64,000 bases of DNA from Paraburkholderia sartisoli (GTDB lineage Bacteria > Pseudomonadota > Gammaproteobacteria > Burkholderiales > Burkholderiaceae), in assembly GCF_900107685.1 (NCBI RefSeq), contig NZ_FNRQ01000001.1, positions 186,001 through 250,000 of the forward strand, given 5' to 3'. Below, piece after piece: positions 1-9,113 of the stretch (its first letter is position 1; every line of letters begins with the position of its first letter). The notes beneath the pieces were generated by a model. The model did not search any database and had not been told where the DNA came from. It saw only the letters and a list, made by a program, of their open reading frames with translations. The position numbers were made by a program, and so were the translations under genes.

Positions 1-1
1 G

Positions 2-418
2 GTCGACATGAGCCGCACGATTTCGATCGAATTCGATGCGAACGCGCGCGGCCCGCTCGGTTTCAAGCCGGAACAGCACAGTATGGACGTGCATCCAGGC
101 GAAGTAACAACGGTGATGTACCAGGTCAGCAACGAACAGGCGCGCACGGTTCATGCGCAGGCGATTCCGAGCTACGCGCCGCGCGAGGCGACCGAGTACT
201 TCAAGAAGATCGAGTGTTTCTGTTTCACGCAGCAGACGCTGGCTGCCAACGAAACGAAGCGGTTACCGGTGGTGTTCGTCGTCGATCCGAAACTGCCGAA
301 GGATGTGAAGACGATCACGCTGTCGTACACGTTCTTTGAACTGAATACGCCGGCGCCGACAACGAAGGACACCGCGAACCAGGCGGCTGCGGACACCCGG
401 GCGCGGAACCCCGCCTGA
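2..418 (+). CDS. ctaG: Cytochrome c oxidase assembly protein CtaG/Cox11, 5' end outside window
   Basis: CtaG/Cox11 is a membrane-anchored periplasmic copper chaperone that delivers copper to the CuB centre of cytochrome c oxidase subunit I. The visible 138 codons cover the periplasmic beta-sandwich domain. The copper-binding CFCF motif lies in IECFCFTQQTL (about residues 71-81 here), followed by the family's PVVFVVDP and TLSYTFFEL strands. The frame is open to the first base of the window, and family members have an N-terminal membrane helix that is missing here, so the gene is cut by the window edge and the ATG at 8 is internal. The following genes (DUF2970, subunit III, SURF1, heme A synthesis) confirm a cytochrome oxidase cluster. 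Confidence 0.95.
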   Translation, partial: VDMSRTISIEFDANARGPLGFKPEQHSMDVHPGEVTTVMYQVSNEQARTVHAQAIPSYAPREATEYFKKIECFCFTQQTLAANETKRLPVVFVVDPKLPKDVKTITLSYTFFELNTPAPTTKDTANQAAADTRARNPA

Positions 419-450
419 CGGCGTGCGATAGAGGCGGAGGAAGACGGCGA

Positions 451-654
451 ATGAGCGACAACGGTAGGCGCAGAAGCAGTTTTGGGCAATCGCTGAGGGC
501 GGTGTTGTGGTCGTTTCTGGGGGTGCGCAAACGGCGCGATCTCGAAGCCGACGCCACCCAGCTCAATCCGCTGCATGTGGTTGTCGCAGCAGTGATCTGC
601 GCGGCGATCTTCATTGGCGTGCTGATCTTCGTGGTGCGCCTTGTGGTCGGATAA
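451..654 (+). CDS. DUF2970 small membrane protein
   Basis: This is a 67-residue protein with a basic N-terminal half containing a SFLGVRKRRD segment, and one hydrophobic helix at about residues 43-65 (VVVAAVICAAIFIGVLIFVVRLVV). It matches the DUF2970 family, which in betaproteobacteria is typically found between ctaG and the subunit III gene. Its role is unknown; position suggests oxidase assembly or stability. The start follows a GGAGGAAGACGGCGA stretch, a good ribosome site. It is 32 nt downstream of ctaG and probably in the same transcript. Confidence 0.85.
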   Translation: MSDNGRRRSSFGQSLRAVLWSFLGVRKRRDLEADATQLNPLHVVVAAVICAAIFIGVLIFVVRLVVG

Positions 655-799
655 AGCTGTACCGGATGAAAGCGGGCAGCGCGGGTCCAGGAAGACCCAT
701 GAATTAGCGTGAAACGGTGCGGTATCCACGCGCCGTCGAAGATAAAACCGGAACCAACCGGACCAAGCGGAACAACTGGACTGAAGTGGAGAATCAAGA

Positions 800-1657
800 A
801 TGAGCGGTCAAAACGAGAGCCCGTACTATTTCGTACCGCATCCGTCGCGGCACCCGATCAGCGCGGCGGTCGGGCTGCTGGTCATGCTCGGATCGCTTGC
901 GTCGTGGATCAACGACGCGAGCTGGGGGCCCCTCGGCGTGGCCGTCGGCCTGCTGTGGCTGCTCTTCACGTTGTGGCACTGGTTCGGCGACGCCATCTCC
1001 GAATCGGAAAGCGGCATGTACGGCAAGCGTGTCGACGCATCGTACCGCTGGAGCATGAGCTGGTTCATCTTCTCCGAAGTGATGTTCTTCGGCGCGTTCT
1101 TCGGTGCGCTGTTCTATGCGCGCGAAATCGCGCTGCATCAGCTCGGCAGCCTCGACTACAAGCTGATCTGGCCGGATTTCTCGGCGGTGTGGCCGAACAA
1201 TGGTCCTGCTGCGCTCGTCTCGCACTTCAAGTCGATGCAGCCGTGGCCGGTGCCGACCATCAACACTGCGTTGCTGCTGTCGTCGGGCGCGACGCTGACC
1301 GTGTCGCACCATGCGCTGCGTGAGGATCATCGTCGCAAGGCAATCGCCTGGCTCGCCGCGACGCTCGTGCTCGGCGTCAGCTTCCTGTTCCTTCAGGCCT
1401 TCGAATATTTCCACGCGTACAACGAACTGAACCTGACGCTGGCTTCGGGCGTGTATGGCTCGACGTTCTTCCTGCTGACCGGCTTCCACGGCTTCCACGT
1501 GTTCCTCGGCGGCACGATGCTGGCGGTCGTTCTGGTGCGCATGATCCGCGGCCATTTCACGGCGGATCATCACTTCGCGTTCGAAGGCGCGGCCTGGTAC
1601 TGGCACTTTGTGGACGTCGTGTGGCTTGGGCTGTACGTTGTCGTGTACTGGCTGTAA
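800..1657 (+). CDS. ctaE: Cytochrome c oxidase subunit III
   Basis: This is the 285-residue subunit III of an aa3-type cytochrome c oxidase, an inner-membrane core subunit without redox centres that stabilises subunit I turnover. Seven hydrophobic segments are visible. Family landmarks include SWFIFSEVMFFGAFFGALFY (near residue 90), the FLQAFEYF segment, the LTGFHGFHVFLGG segment and the C-terminal WYWHFVDVVWLGLYVVVY. The histidines and glutamates of these helices are intact. The start has a GTGGAGAATCAAGA ribosome site. A strong terminator follows at 1771-1804. The symbol could equally be coxC. Confidence 0.97.
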   Translation: MSGQNESPYYFVPHPSRHPISAAVGLLVMLGSLASWINDASWGPLGVAVGLLWLLFTLWHWFGDAISESESGMYGKRVDASYRWSMSWFIFSEVMFFGAFFGALFYAREIALHQLGSLDYKLIWPDFSAVWPNNGPAALVSHFKSMQPWPVPTINTALLLSSGATLTVSHHALREDHRRKAIAWLAATLVLGVSFLFLQAFEYFHAYNELNLTLASGVYGSTFFLLTGFHGFHVFLGGTMLAVVLVRMIRGHFTADHHFAFEGAAWYWHFVDVVWLGLYVVVYWL

Positions 1658-1770
1658 AGCTGTCGGGCCTGCATCGGCGTTTATTTCGCGGATGCGGCCT
1701 GCCGCGCCTCGGGTGGTTCGAACGAAGCGCGGAAAAATGAATGGTCAGGTAGTAAGCCGTATTGACGCAG

Positions 1771-1804
1771 CGCCGCCCTCGACCCTGTCAGGGCGGCGTT
1801 TTTG
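1771..1804 (+). terminator. Rho-independent terminator after subunit III
   Basis: A 9-bp perfect stem CGCCGCCCT (1771-1779) pairs with AGGGCGGCG (1790-1798) and is followed by a run of five T. It ends the ctaG-DUF2970-ctaE transcript and separates it from the antisense DUF2909 gene. Confidence 0.85.
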
Positions 1805-1923
1805 CTTCGTGGGCCGGGCGACGTGACGGGCTTTATCGTGAGCACGACTCAGTGCCCAGGGTCAGGTGAGCGCGCTGGATGTCACAGCGAGCCGGCAGGC
1901 GCCAGTGAGCGCCCGCCGAAACA

Positions 1924-2133
1924 TCAGCGGCCGAGCGGAATGCCGGTCGACTGGATCCAGCCCATCCAGTGTGCGAACAGGATGAACAGGAAAAGCGAGA
2001 TCGAGAGGCCGACGCGCGTGGCGAGCGACCAGACCATCCGCTTCGACTGGCCCCGGTCGTGCATCATGAAATACAGCGCCGAAGCCATGCTGGCGATGAT
2101 GAGGACGAAGGCGATGGGAATGAGGATATGCAT
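1924..2133 (-). CDS. DUF2909 twin-transmembrane small protein
   Basis: This is a 69-residue protein with two hydrophobic helices (about residues 3-24 and 39-60) separated by a short basic loop containing HDRGQSKRMV. It fits the DUF2909 / twin transmembrane protein family, usually found inside betaproteobacterial cytochrome oxidase clusters. Function is unknown. It is transcribed against the oxidase genes, divergent from SURF1 across an 87-bp gap. The conserved position suggests a role in oxidase assembly, but that is inference. Confidence 0.85.
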   Translation of the reverse strand: MHILIPIAFVLIIASMASALYFMMHDRGQSKRMVWSLATRVGLSISLFLFILFAHWMGWIQSTGIPLGR

Positions 2134-2220
2134 GGAACCCGTTGACGGTCAGGAACGTGTACGTAAGACGCTCATTATCTCACCGTGTATTGCGAGGCGT
2201 GTGCCCGCAGGTGGTGTGCG

Positions 2221-2937
2221 ATGAAGTTTCGGCTTGTCCCCGTCGTGCTGATTCTGATCGTCGTCGCCGTGACGGTGCGGCTGGGTTTCTGGCAGCGCGA
2301 CCGCGCGCATCAGAAGGAAGCGCTGCAGGCGCACATCATGCAGTTCGAACACGCGCCGGCACAAACGATTACCGCCGCGCCCGTCGCGTTGAAGGACATC
2401 GAGTTCCATCGCGTGCGCGCGCTTGGCAGCTTCGTGCCGGAGAAGGTCGTGTACCTGGACAATCGACCGTATAACGACCAGCCCGGCTTTTACGTCGTGA
2501 TGCCCTTTAAACTGCATGATGGCGGCTACGTGCTCGTCAATCGCGGCTGGTTGCCGCGCAACATGAACGACCGCACGGAAATAAAGCCGTTCGTCACGCC
2601 GAAGGGCGAGATCGAAATCGAGGGCATCGCGCGTGCCGATGCGAGCAAGGCTTATGAGCTGGGTCAAGGAGGATCGGCCGCGCATCAGCAGATTCGCCAG
2701 AATCTCGACGTCAACGCCTACGCAACTGAAACGGGCCTGACGCTGCAACCGTTCGTGATCCAGCAACTGAGCGACGACGGCGACACGCTCGTGCGCGACT
2801 GGCCGGTGCCCGCGACGGGTGTCGAGACGAACTATGGCTACATGTTCCAGTGGTGGGGCATGGCCGCCGCGGCGATCGGATTCGGGCTGTACGCGGCCCG
2901 TCGCGCCGCGAAGAAAGAGCACGCGCCCAGCGCGTAA
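2221..2937 (+). CDS. SURF1-family cytochrome oxidase assembly protein
   Basis: This is a 238-residue SURF1/Shy1 protein, an inner-membrane factor thought to help insert heme a into subunit I. It has an N-terminal membrane helix (residues 6-21), the LGFWQRDRAHQKEAL segment typical of the family, a periplasmic domain with LDNRPY and VNRGWLPRN motifs, and a C-terminal helix ending in an AARRAAKKE tail. An in-frame ATG at 2185 would add 12 residues, but the homologue-like start KFRLVPVVLIL supports 2221. A weak TTGACG-16-TAAGAC promoter-like pair sits at 2142-2169 in the gap shared with DUF2909. Confidence 0.93.
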   Translation: MKFRLVPVVLILIVVAVTVRLGFWQRDRAHQKEALQAHIMQFEHAPAQTITAAPVALKDIEFHRVRALGSFVPEKVVYLDNRPYNDQPGFYVVMPFKLHDGGYVLVNRGWLPRNMNDRTEIKPFVTPKGEIEIEGIARADASKAYELGQGGSAAHQQIRQNLDVNAYATETGLTLQPFVIQQLSDDGDTLVRDWPVPATGVETNYGYMFQWWGMAAAAIGFGLYAARRAAKKEHAPSA

Positions 2938-3010
2938 ATGCATCGCGTGCGACGACATGTCGCGGGTCGTTACCGGCCGTCATCGCGCAATCATGGAAAG
3001 AGGTCCAGTA

Positions 3011-3694
3011 GTGTCGACGCAATCTCCCCGTTCCCCGCAATCCGGAAAAGCCGCGCAGCGCGGCCAGCCGGCTTCCAAAGACGCATCGAACGGCACGCCG
3101 CCCGCACGCCGGGGCTCGTGGCAACGCGGCCGCTGGATGATGCTGCTGATCGCGTTCATCTGCGCGGCGCCCGTGATCGCGTCGTACATCACGTACTACG
3201 TGATCAAGCCGAAGGGCGGCACGACGAGTTACGGCACGCTCGTCGAACCGCAGCGTCCGATTCCCGACTCGCTCACCGTTATCGGCGAAGACGGCAAGCC
3301 AATGCCGCTCACGTCGCTGCGCGGTCGCTGGCTGCTGGTCTCGGTGGACGGCAGCGCGTGTGACAAGGCCTGCGTCACGAAGCTGTATTTCATGCGCCAG
3401 ATCCGCGCGACGCAGGGTGGCGAGCGCGAGCGCGTCGTCAATGTGTGGCTGCGCACCGATTCGTCGGCTGTTCCGGATGTCGTCAAACACGCCTACGACG
3501 ACACCGACATGCTGATCGCCGATCCGTCCGCCGTGGCCGCATGGCTGCCGGTGGACAGCGGCACGAAACTGACCGACCACATTTTCGTGGTCGATCCGAA
3601 CGGCAATCTGATGATGCGGTTTCCGAAAGATCCGGACCCGAGCAAGATCAGGAGCGACGTGACGAAGCTGCTCAAGTGGTCGAGTATCGGCTGA
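3011..3694 (+). CDS. SCO-like membrane-anchored thioredoxin-fold protein
   Basis: This 227-residue protein has one membrane helix (about residues 45-65), then a periplasmic domain resembling SCO copper chaperones. It has a C-x3-C pair (CDKAC) where SCO proteins have CPDVC, and a later DHIFVVDPNGNLMMRF segment that lines up with the DH-containing segment of the true SCO protein at 5778-6392. The likely copper ligands (two Cys, one His) are therefore present. It is often annotated only as a transmembrane or cytochrome oxidase-associated protein. The start is GTG at 3011, with AAAGAGG 7 nt upstream; the in-frame ATG at 2993 has no comparable site. Confidence 0.8.
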   Translation: MSTQSPRSPQSGKAAQRGQPASKDASNGTPPARRGSWQRGRWMMLLIAFICAAPVIASYITYYVIKPKGGTTSYGTLVEPQRPIPDSLTVIGEDGKPMPLTSLRGRWLLVSVDGSACDKACVTKLYFMRQIRATQGGERERVVNVWLRTDSSAVPDVVKHAYDDTDMLIADPSAVAAWLPVDSGTKLTDHIFVVDPNGNLMMRFPKDPDPSKIRSDVTKLLKWSSIG

Positions 3695-3751
3695 TGTGAT
3701 GGTGCGGCGCCCGCGCCGTGGCGCACCGTTTTTCGCGAGAAGGGTAGAGAG

Positions 3752-4861
3752 ATGTTTGTTTTGCAACTCGGCCTGATTGGTCTGTGCATTGCGCTGTTGC
3801 CGCTGTCGTACGTCTGGGTCAAGGCCGACGACAACAAGTTTCGCAAGCTTGTCTGGATCACGACGTTCCTGACGCTCGACCTCGTGATGTTCGGCGGTTT
3901 CACGCGGCTGACCGATTCGGGCCTCGGCTGTCCGGACTGGCCGGGCTGCTACGGTACGTCGTCGCCGTTCATCGCGCATGCCGCGATCCGTGCCGCGCAT
4001 CAGGCGATGCCGGACGGGCCGGTGAGCATGTCGAAGGCGTGGATCGAAATGATCCACCGCTACTTCGCGATGGCGATCGGCGTGCTGATCATCGCGCAGA
4101 CACTGATCGCGTGGACGGCGAAGCTGCGTCGCCGGCCGCTGCACGTGTCGCCGTGGTGGCCGACTTCGCTGTTGCTGCTGATCCTCGTGCAAGGCGCGTT
4201 CGGCGCGTGGACGGTGACGATGAAGCTGCAGCCCGCGATCGTGACGACGCACCTGCTGCTCGGCCTCGCGCTGCTCGGCACGCTCGGCTGGCTGGCGGCG
4301 CGCCAGACGCCGCTGCCTGCCTTTGAGCCCGAAGCCGCGCGCTGGCGCGCGGCCGCGCTCGCCGCGCTGGTTCTGCTGATCGTGCAGATCGCGCTGGGCG
4401 GCTGGGTGAGCACGAACTACGCGGTTCTCGCATGTACCGATTTCCCGACCTGCAACGGGCAGTGGATTCCGCCGATGAACTTCGAGCGCGGCTTTCACCT
4501 GTGGCGTGCGCTCGGCATGACCGGCGACGGCGACTTCATCACGCAGGACGCACTGGTTGCGATTCACTGGACGCATCGCACGTTCGCGCTCGTCGTGATC
4601 GCGTATCTCGTGTGGTTCGCGCTGAAAGTGCGCCGCTTCGAATCGTTGCGGCGGCCGGCGAACGGCGTGTTGCTGGTCGTCGCGATCCAGTTCATCACGG
4701 GCCTGTCGAACATCGTCCTGCAATGGCCGCTGCCCATTGCAGTCGCCCATAACGGCGGCGCCGCGATCCTGCTGCTGCTGCTCGTTATGCTAAACTTTCG
4801 AATCGCTTATAGCCGTCCCGGCCGCGCCGTGTTGCCCGCGCGCGATGCCGCGCCAGCGTGA
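3752..4861 (+). CDS. ctaA: Heme A synthase (COX15/CtaA family)
   Basis: CtaA oxidises the C8 methyl of heme O to the formyl group of heme A for cytochrome oxidase. The 369-residue protein has eight predicted helices in two four-helix halves. Heme-ligand histidine motifs are visible in MIHRYFAMAIG, TTHLLLGLALLG, AIHWTHRTFALVV and VAHNGGAAIL. The loops GLGCPDWPGCYG and CTDFPTCNGQW carry the paired cysteines common in this class. It is followed after 6 nt by ctaB, the heme O synthase that supplies its substrate. Confidence 0.97.
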   Translation: MFVLQLGLIGLCIALLPLSYVWVKADDNKFRKLVWITTFLTLDLVMFGGFTRLTDSGLGCPDWPGCYGTSSPFIAHAAIRAAHQAMPDGPVSMSKAWIEMIHRYFAMAIGVLIIAQTLIAWTAKLRRRPLHVSPWWPTSLLLLILVQGAFGAWTVTMKLQPAIVTTHLLLGLALLGTLGWLAARQTPLPAFEPEAARWRAAALAALVLLIVQIALGGWVSTNYAVLACTDFPTCNGQWIPPMNFERGFHLWRALGMTGDGDFITQDALVAIHWTHRTFALVVIAYLVWFALKVRRFESLRRPANGVLLVVAIQFITGLSNIVLQWPLPIAVAHNGGAAILLLLLVMLNFRIAYSRPGRAVLPARDAAPA

Positions 4862-4867
4862 CCCCAC

Positions 4868-5773
4868 ATGGACAGCACAACTCTTCCCCAGCATCCCGGT
4901 AGCCGGATCTCCCAGTACATCGCGCTGACGAAGCCGCGTGTCACGCAGCTCGCCGTTTTCTGCGCGGTCATCGGCATGTTCCTGTCGACGCCCGGCATGG
5001 TGCCGTGGAAGCCGCTGATCGGCGGCACGATCGGCATCTGGTTGCTGGCCGCCGGCGCATTTGCGATCAACTGCCTCGTCGAACAGAAAATCGACGCGAA
5101 GATGCGTCGCACCGCATGGCGTCCGTCCGCGCGCGGCGAGATCACCACGACGCAGATCCTCGTGTTTTCGGCCGTGCTCGGCAGCCTCGGCATGTGGACG
5201 CTCTACACGTTCGCCAACCCGCTGACGATGTGGCTCACGGTGGCCACGTTTGTCGGCTACGCGGTCATCTATACGCTGCTGCTCAAGCCCGCCACGCCGC
5301 AGAACATCGTGATCGGCGGCGCATCGGGCGCGATGCCGCCCGCGCTCGGCTGGGCGGCCGTCACCGGTCACGTGCCGGGCGACGCGTGGATTCTCGTGCT
5401 GATCATCTTCGTCTGGACGCCGCCGCATTTCTGGGCGCTCGCGCTTTACCGCCGCAAGGATTACGAAAACGCCGGCCTGCCGATGCTGCCCAACACGCAC
5501 GGCGAGCAGTACACGCGTCTGCACATCCTGCTCTATACGGTGATTCTTTTCGCCGTCACGCTGATGCCGTTCGTTTCCGGCATGAGCGGCGCCCTGTATC
5601 TCGCGGCGGCCGTGGTGCTCGGCGCCGTGTTTCTCGGCTATGCGTGGAAAATCTATCGGGAATATTCCGACGCGCTCGCCCGTAAAACCTTCCGTTACTC
5701 GATCGTTTATCTGTCGCTGCTGTTCCTGGCGCTTCTGGTCGACCACTACGCTCGCGTCCTTGTCGGCGCATAA
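4868..5773 (+). CDS. ctaB: Protoheme IX farnesyltransferase (heme O synthase)
   Basis: CtaB transfers a farnesyl group from farnesyl diphosphate to heme B, giving heme O. This 301-residue UbiA-superfamily membrane protein has the first Asp-rich motif in [19 protein letters not shown] (about residues 75-93). The second conserved region, [16 protein letters not shown], follows [19 protein letters not shown]. About eight helices are seen. It lies 6 nt after ctaA and 4 nt before the SCO gene, so heme A synthesis and copper delivery are co-transcribed. Confidence 0.97.
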   Translation: MDSTTLPQHPGSRISQYIALTKPRVTQLAVFCAVIGMFLSTPGMVPWKPLIGGTIGIWLLAAGAFAINCLVEQKIDAKMRRTAWRPSARGEITTTQILVFSAVLGSLGMWTLYTFANPLTMWLTVATFVGYAVIYTLLLKPATPQNIVIGGASGAMPPALGWAAVTGHVPGDAWILVLIIFVWTPPHFWALALYRRKDYENAGLPMLPNTHGEQYTRLHILLYTVILFAVTLMPFVSGMSGALYLAAAVVLGAVFLGYAWKIYREYSDALARKTFRYSIVYLSLLFLALLVDHYARVLVGA

Positions 5774-5777
5774 CACC

Positions 5778-6392
5778 ATGCTCACACTCAGGCTTGCGCG
5801 CGCTGCGCGCGTCGCCGTGGCAGCCTGCGCGCTTGGCGGCGCGCTGTTGATGGCTGGCTGCAACAAGGCGCCCGCGTTCCAGAACCTCGATATCACCGGC
5901 AACACGCAGTTCGGCGCCGATTTTTCGTTGCCCGATACGAACGGCAAGACGCGCACCATGGCCGATTTCAAGGGCAAGGTGGTGGTGCTGTTCTTCGGTT
6001 ACACGCACTGCCCGGATGTCTGCCCGACGACGATGGCCGAACTCTCGCAGGCGCTGCAACAGCTCGGGCCGAAGGATGCAGGGCGCGTGCAGGTGCTGTT
6101 CGTAACCGTCGATCCTGAGCGCGATACGCCCGCGCTGCTGGCGCAATACGTGCCGGCGTTCAATCCGACGTTTATCGGCCTGCGGCCGGCCAGCGATGCA
6201 CAGCTCGTCAAGGTGACGAAGGACTTCCGGGTCTACTACGCGAAGGTGCCGGGCAAGACGCCCGACAGCTACACGATGGATCACACCGCCGCGAGCTATG
6301 TGTTCGATCCGGACGGCAAGCTGAGGCTCTTCGCCCGCGACGGGCAGGGCGCCGCGCCCTGGGTGCATGACATCAAGCTGTTGCTCGACTGA
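5778..6392 (+). CDS. SCO1/SenC copper chaperone lipoprotein
   Basis: This is a 204-residue SCO-family protein that delivers copper to, or reduces thiols of, the CuA centre of oxidase subunit II. A lipoprotein signal ends at the lipobox LMAGC (Cys about residue 24). The domain has the canonical CPDVCP motif (in YTHCPDVCPTTMAELS) and the downstream copper-ligand His in MDHTAASYVFDPDGKLRLF. The start at 5778 is only 4 nt from the ctaB stop, pointing to translational coupling; the longer upstream frame overlaps ctaB and is rejected. Confidence 0.95.
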   Translation: MLTLRLARAARVAVAACALGGALLMAGCNKAPAFQNLDITGNTQFGADFSLPDTNGKTRTMADFKGKVVVLFFGYTHCPDVCPTTMAELSQALQQLGPKDAGRVQVLFVTVDPERDTPALLAQYVPAFNPTFIGLRPASDAQLVKVTKDFRVYYAKVPGKTPDSYTMDHTAASYVFDPDGKLRLFARDGQGAAPWVHDIKLLLD

Positions 6393-6465
6393 CGGCTGTT
6401 CGACCGGCTGACGCGCGCGAGCGCAGTGCAGCGCGAAATAACGAAACGGCGACGAAACAACAACG

Positions 6466-6492
6466 AACGGCCGGTGAATCTCACCGGCCGTT
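6466..6492. terminator. Perfect hairpin between convergent SCO and YciI genes
   Basis: A 12-bp perfect inverted repeat (6466-6477 with 6481-6492) has a 3-nt loop. No clear T-run follows on either strand, but its position between two convergent genes suggests a bidirectional terminator. Confidence 0.6.
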
Positions 6493-6511
6493 GTCTATTG
6501 GCGCCGGCGTT

Positions 6512-6802
6512 TCACGACAGCGCGGGCAGATTCAGCCCCGGGGCGAGCCGCGTGACCTTGAATTCCTCGACGGCGTAGGTGGCGAGCTGCTGCTGCGCGA
6601 ATGGATCGGTGGCGAGGATGGCGTCCAGCCGTTCCCGCCCGATTCGCGCGGCAAGAATGATCCCGCCCGTGCGCGGCAACTTCGGCCCGGCGGCGATAAA
6701 CACGCCTGCATTGAATTGTTGTTCGAGGAATGCGCGGTGCGCTTCGAGCGCGTCGTCGACGCGATCGAGCGGTGCCGTGTAGGTGATATTGACGACGTAC
6801 AT
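6512..6802 (-). CDS. YciI-family protein
   Basis: This is a 96-residue protein of the YciI-like (YCII-related) ferredoxin-like fold. It begins MYVVNITYTAPLD, followed by ALEAHRAFLEQQFNAGVFIAAGPKLPRTGGIILA, the family pattern with the conserved His (H20) and the Gly/Pro segment. The substrate is unknown; some members act as small hydrolases or dimeric binding modules. The start at 6802 has AGGAGC 6 nt upstream; an in-frame codon at 6850 gives an unlike N-terminus. It converges on the SCO gene. Confidence 0.9.
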   Translation of the reverse strand: MYVVNITYTAPLDRVDDALEAHRAFLEQQFNAGVFIAAGPKLPRTGGIILAARIGRERLDAILATDPFAQQQLATYAVEEFKVTRLAPGLNLPALS

Positions 6803-7049
6803 GAAAGCTCCTGAAAAATGGACCGGCGCAGCCCGCCGGCGCTTCGTCATTATCGTTCAGCGCGAAAACCGGTGCCGCCGGATCCGGGCGATACATCCGG
6901 ACGGTGTGTCCGTGGCAGCCGTTCTGGCCGTGTCTCTGTTTCTCTCAAGTTGGTGAAGCTTTCAGCCGTTATACAGCTTGCAATCGTTTGCGCCCAAAAG
7001 GCGCGAGCGGATGTGAACTGGAAGAAACCACACGAAAGAGACCAACACA

Positions 7050-8867
7050 ATGAGCAGGATGAGTCTGAACCGCAAGCTGTGGCTGGCGCTTGCGCTCGTA
7101 TGGCTGGGGTTGCTGGGCGTCGGGCTATGGAGCGCGGTCGAGACGCGCGGCACCATGCTCGTCGAGCGCAAGGCCGGTATGGTGAACCTCGTCGAGGCGG
7201 CGCAGGGCGTCGTCAACGGTTATTACACGCAGGCGCAGAGCGGCAAGCTGAGCGAAGCCGACGCGCAGCGCGAAGCGCTCGCGCGTCTCGCGACCATGCG
7301 CTACGGTGAATCCGGATACCTCTTCGTGATGGATTCGAAGCCGACCGTGCTGATGCATCCGACGTTGCCGCAAATGAACGGCAAATCCGTCGGCGACTTC
7401 AAGGATCCGGACGGCAAGCTGCTCTACGTCTCGATCGTCGATGCGGCGAAGGCCACCGGCCGTGGTTTCGCCGAGTATCGTGGCCGCTTGCCGCACAGCG
7501 AAACGGCGGTGCCGAAGATCAGCTACGTGGTGCATTTCGCGCCGTGGGACTGGAACATCACGAGCGGCGTTTTTATCCGCGACATCGACACGACGTACTA
7601 TCAAACGCTGCTCGGTCACCTGATCGTGGTGCTTCTGATCGGCGCGGTGATTTCGGTGGCGATGGTGCTGATCATCCGCAACGTGCGTGGCAGCCTCGGC
7701 GGTGAGCCTGAGCTCGCGGCGCGTCTTGCCGGCAGCATCGCACAGGGCGATCTGACGCAGACCGTCGTGCTGCGCCCGAACGACACCACCAGCATGATGG
7801 CCGCGATGAGCCAGATGCAGGCGCGCCTGCAACGGACGATCGGCGAGATTCGCCGCTCGGCGGAATCGATTGCATCGGCGACGCAGCAGATCGCGACCGG
7901 CAACAGCGACCTGTCGCAGCGCACGGAGCAACAGGCCGCATCGCTGCAGGAAACGGCCGCGAGCATGGAGCAGTTGACGGCGACCGTGAAGCAGAACGCC
8001 GACAACGCGCGTCAGGCGAGTGGACTCGCGCACAACGCGTCGGATATCGCGACGCGCGGCAATGACGTCGTGAGCCGCGTGATCGGCACGATGAGCGAGA
8101 TCAACGAAAGCTCGCACAAGATTTCCGACATCATCGGCGTGATCGAAGGTATCGCCTTCCAGACCAACATTCTCGCGTTGAACGCCGCGGTGGAAGCGGC
8201 GCGTGCCGGTGAGCAGGGACGCGGCTTCGCGGTGGTGGCGGGCGAAGTGCGCAGTCTCGCGCAGCGTTCGGCGACCGCGGCGAAGGAAATCAAGCAGCTG
8301 ATCGGCGACTCGGTGGAACGCGTACACAACGGCTCGGAGCTCGTCGGCCAGGCCGGTTCGACGATGGGCGAAATCCTGCAGGCGGTGCGTCGCGTGACCG
8401 ACATCATGGGCGAGATCGCGGCGGCATCCGAAGAACAGAGCAGCGGCATTTCGCAGGTCGGCCGCGCGGTCACGCAGATGGACGAAGTCACGCAGCAGAA
8501 CGCGGCGCTCGTCGAGGAAGCGGCCGCCGGTGCGGCTTCCCTGCAGGATCAGGCGGCGCGTCTGCACGACACCGTGAGCGCGTTCCGTGTCGAAGGACAG
8601 GCGGACCGCGTCGAGCCGTCCGCGCGTGTCGCCGCGCGCGCCCTGCAATCGTCGACGACGCGTGCAACTGCATCCGCGTCCACGGCTACGCGCCCGACCG
8701 CAAGCGCAAGCGCAGGCACGGCGGCAAAGCCCGCGCCGAAGCCCGCCGCGCGCGACCATGCCATCGGCGCCAACGCAGCCCGCGACACGACGAACACCGC
8801 GAAGTCGCCGGTGGACGCGATTGCAGCCAAAGCCGCCGCGTCCGGCGACGACTGGACGACGTTCTGA
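7050..8867 (+). CDS. Methyl-accepting chemotaxis protein with single Cache domain
   Basis: This is a 605-residue chemoreceptor. It has a short cytoplasmic start, a membrane helix at about residues 10-30, a periplasmic single-Cache (sCache_2-like) domain with [20 protein letters not shown], a second helix at about 190-212, a HAMP segment and a long signalling coiled coil. The hairpin tip is [28 protein letters not shown]. After the coiled coil a low-complexity Ala/Thr/Pro tail of some 80 residues ends in DDWTTF, which resembles the C-terminal CheR/CheB-tethering pentapeptide of some receptors. The ligand is unknown; Cache domains of this type often sense small carboxylates. Confidence 0.95.
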   Translation: MSRMSLNRKLWLALALVWLGLLGVGLWSAVETRGTMLVERKAGMVNLVEAAQGVVNGYYTQAQSGKLSEADAQREALARLATMRYGESGYLFVMDSKPTVLMHPTLPQMNGKSVGDFKDPDGKLLYVSIVDAAKATGRGFAEYRGRLPHSETAVPKISYVVHFAPWDWNITSGVFIRDIDTTYYQTLLGHLIVVLLIGAVISVAMVLIIRNVRGSLGGEPELAARLAGSIAQGDLTQTVVLRPNDTTSMMAAMSQMQARLQRTIGEIRRSAESIASATQQIATGNSDLSQRTEQQAASLQETAASMEQLTATVKQNADNARQASGLAHNASDIATRGNDVVSRVIGTMSEINESSHKISDIIGVIEGIAFQTNILALNAAVEAARAGEQGRGFAVVAGEVRSLAQRSATAAKEIKQLIGDSVERVHNGSELVGQAGSTMGEILQAVRRVTDIMGEIAAASEEQSSGISQVGRAVTQMDEVTQQNAALVEEAAAGAASLQDQAARLHDTVSAFRVEGQADRVEPSARVAARALQSSTTRATASASTATRPTASASAGTAAKPAPKPAARDHAIGANAARDTTNTAKSPVDAIAAKAAASGDDWTTF

Positions 8868-8884
8868 TTCACGCTTCACCCAGA

Positions 8885-8910
8885 CGGGCCGCCGGTGAAC
8901 CAGCGGCCCG
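8885..8910 (+). terminator. Hairpin downstream of chemoreceptor gene
   Basis: CGGGCCGC (8885-8892) pairs perfectly with GCGGCCCG (8903-8910) around a 10-nt loop, 17 nt after the chemoreceptor stop codon. No T-run follows, so it may act as a Rho-assisted terminator or an RNA-stabilising hairpin. Confidence 0.45.
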
Positions 8911-9113
8911 CTGTCCGATACCCCTCGCTTTTCCCTTCATCCGCTTTGCTTTCCACGTCTGGCCCGCATACCCATATGCCATCGCGATATTTCCCTTCGC
9001 ATGGGGCGTATGAGACCATTTGGGGTCCAGCGGACTGCGAAGGCAGAAGACAGTCCCGGCGCGCCTCTCGCGAACTATCGAAACTGAATCAATGCAACAC
9101 AATCGGATAATCC

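Noticed and set aside
2711..4750. Minus-strand open frame of 679 codons opposite SURF1, the SCO-like gene and ctaA
   Set aside because: Arg/His/Asp-rich translation typical of the antisense of GC-rich genes; the plus-strand frames match known families.
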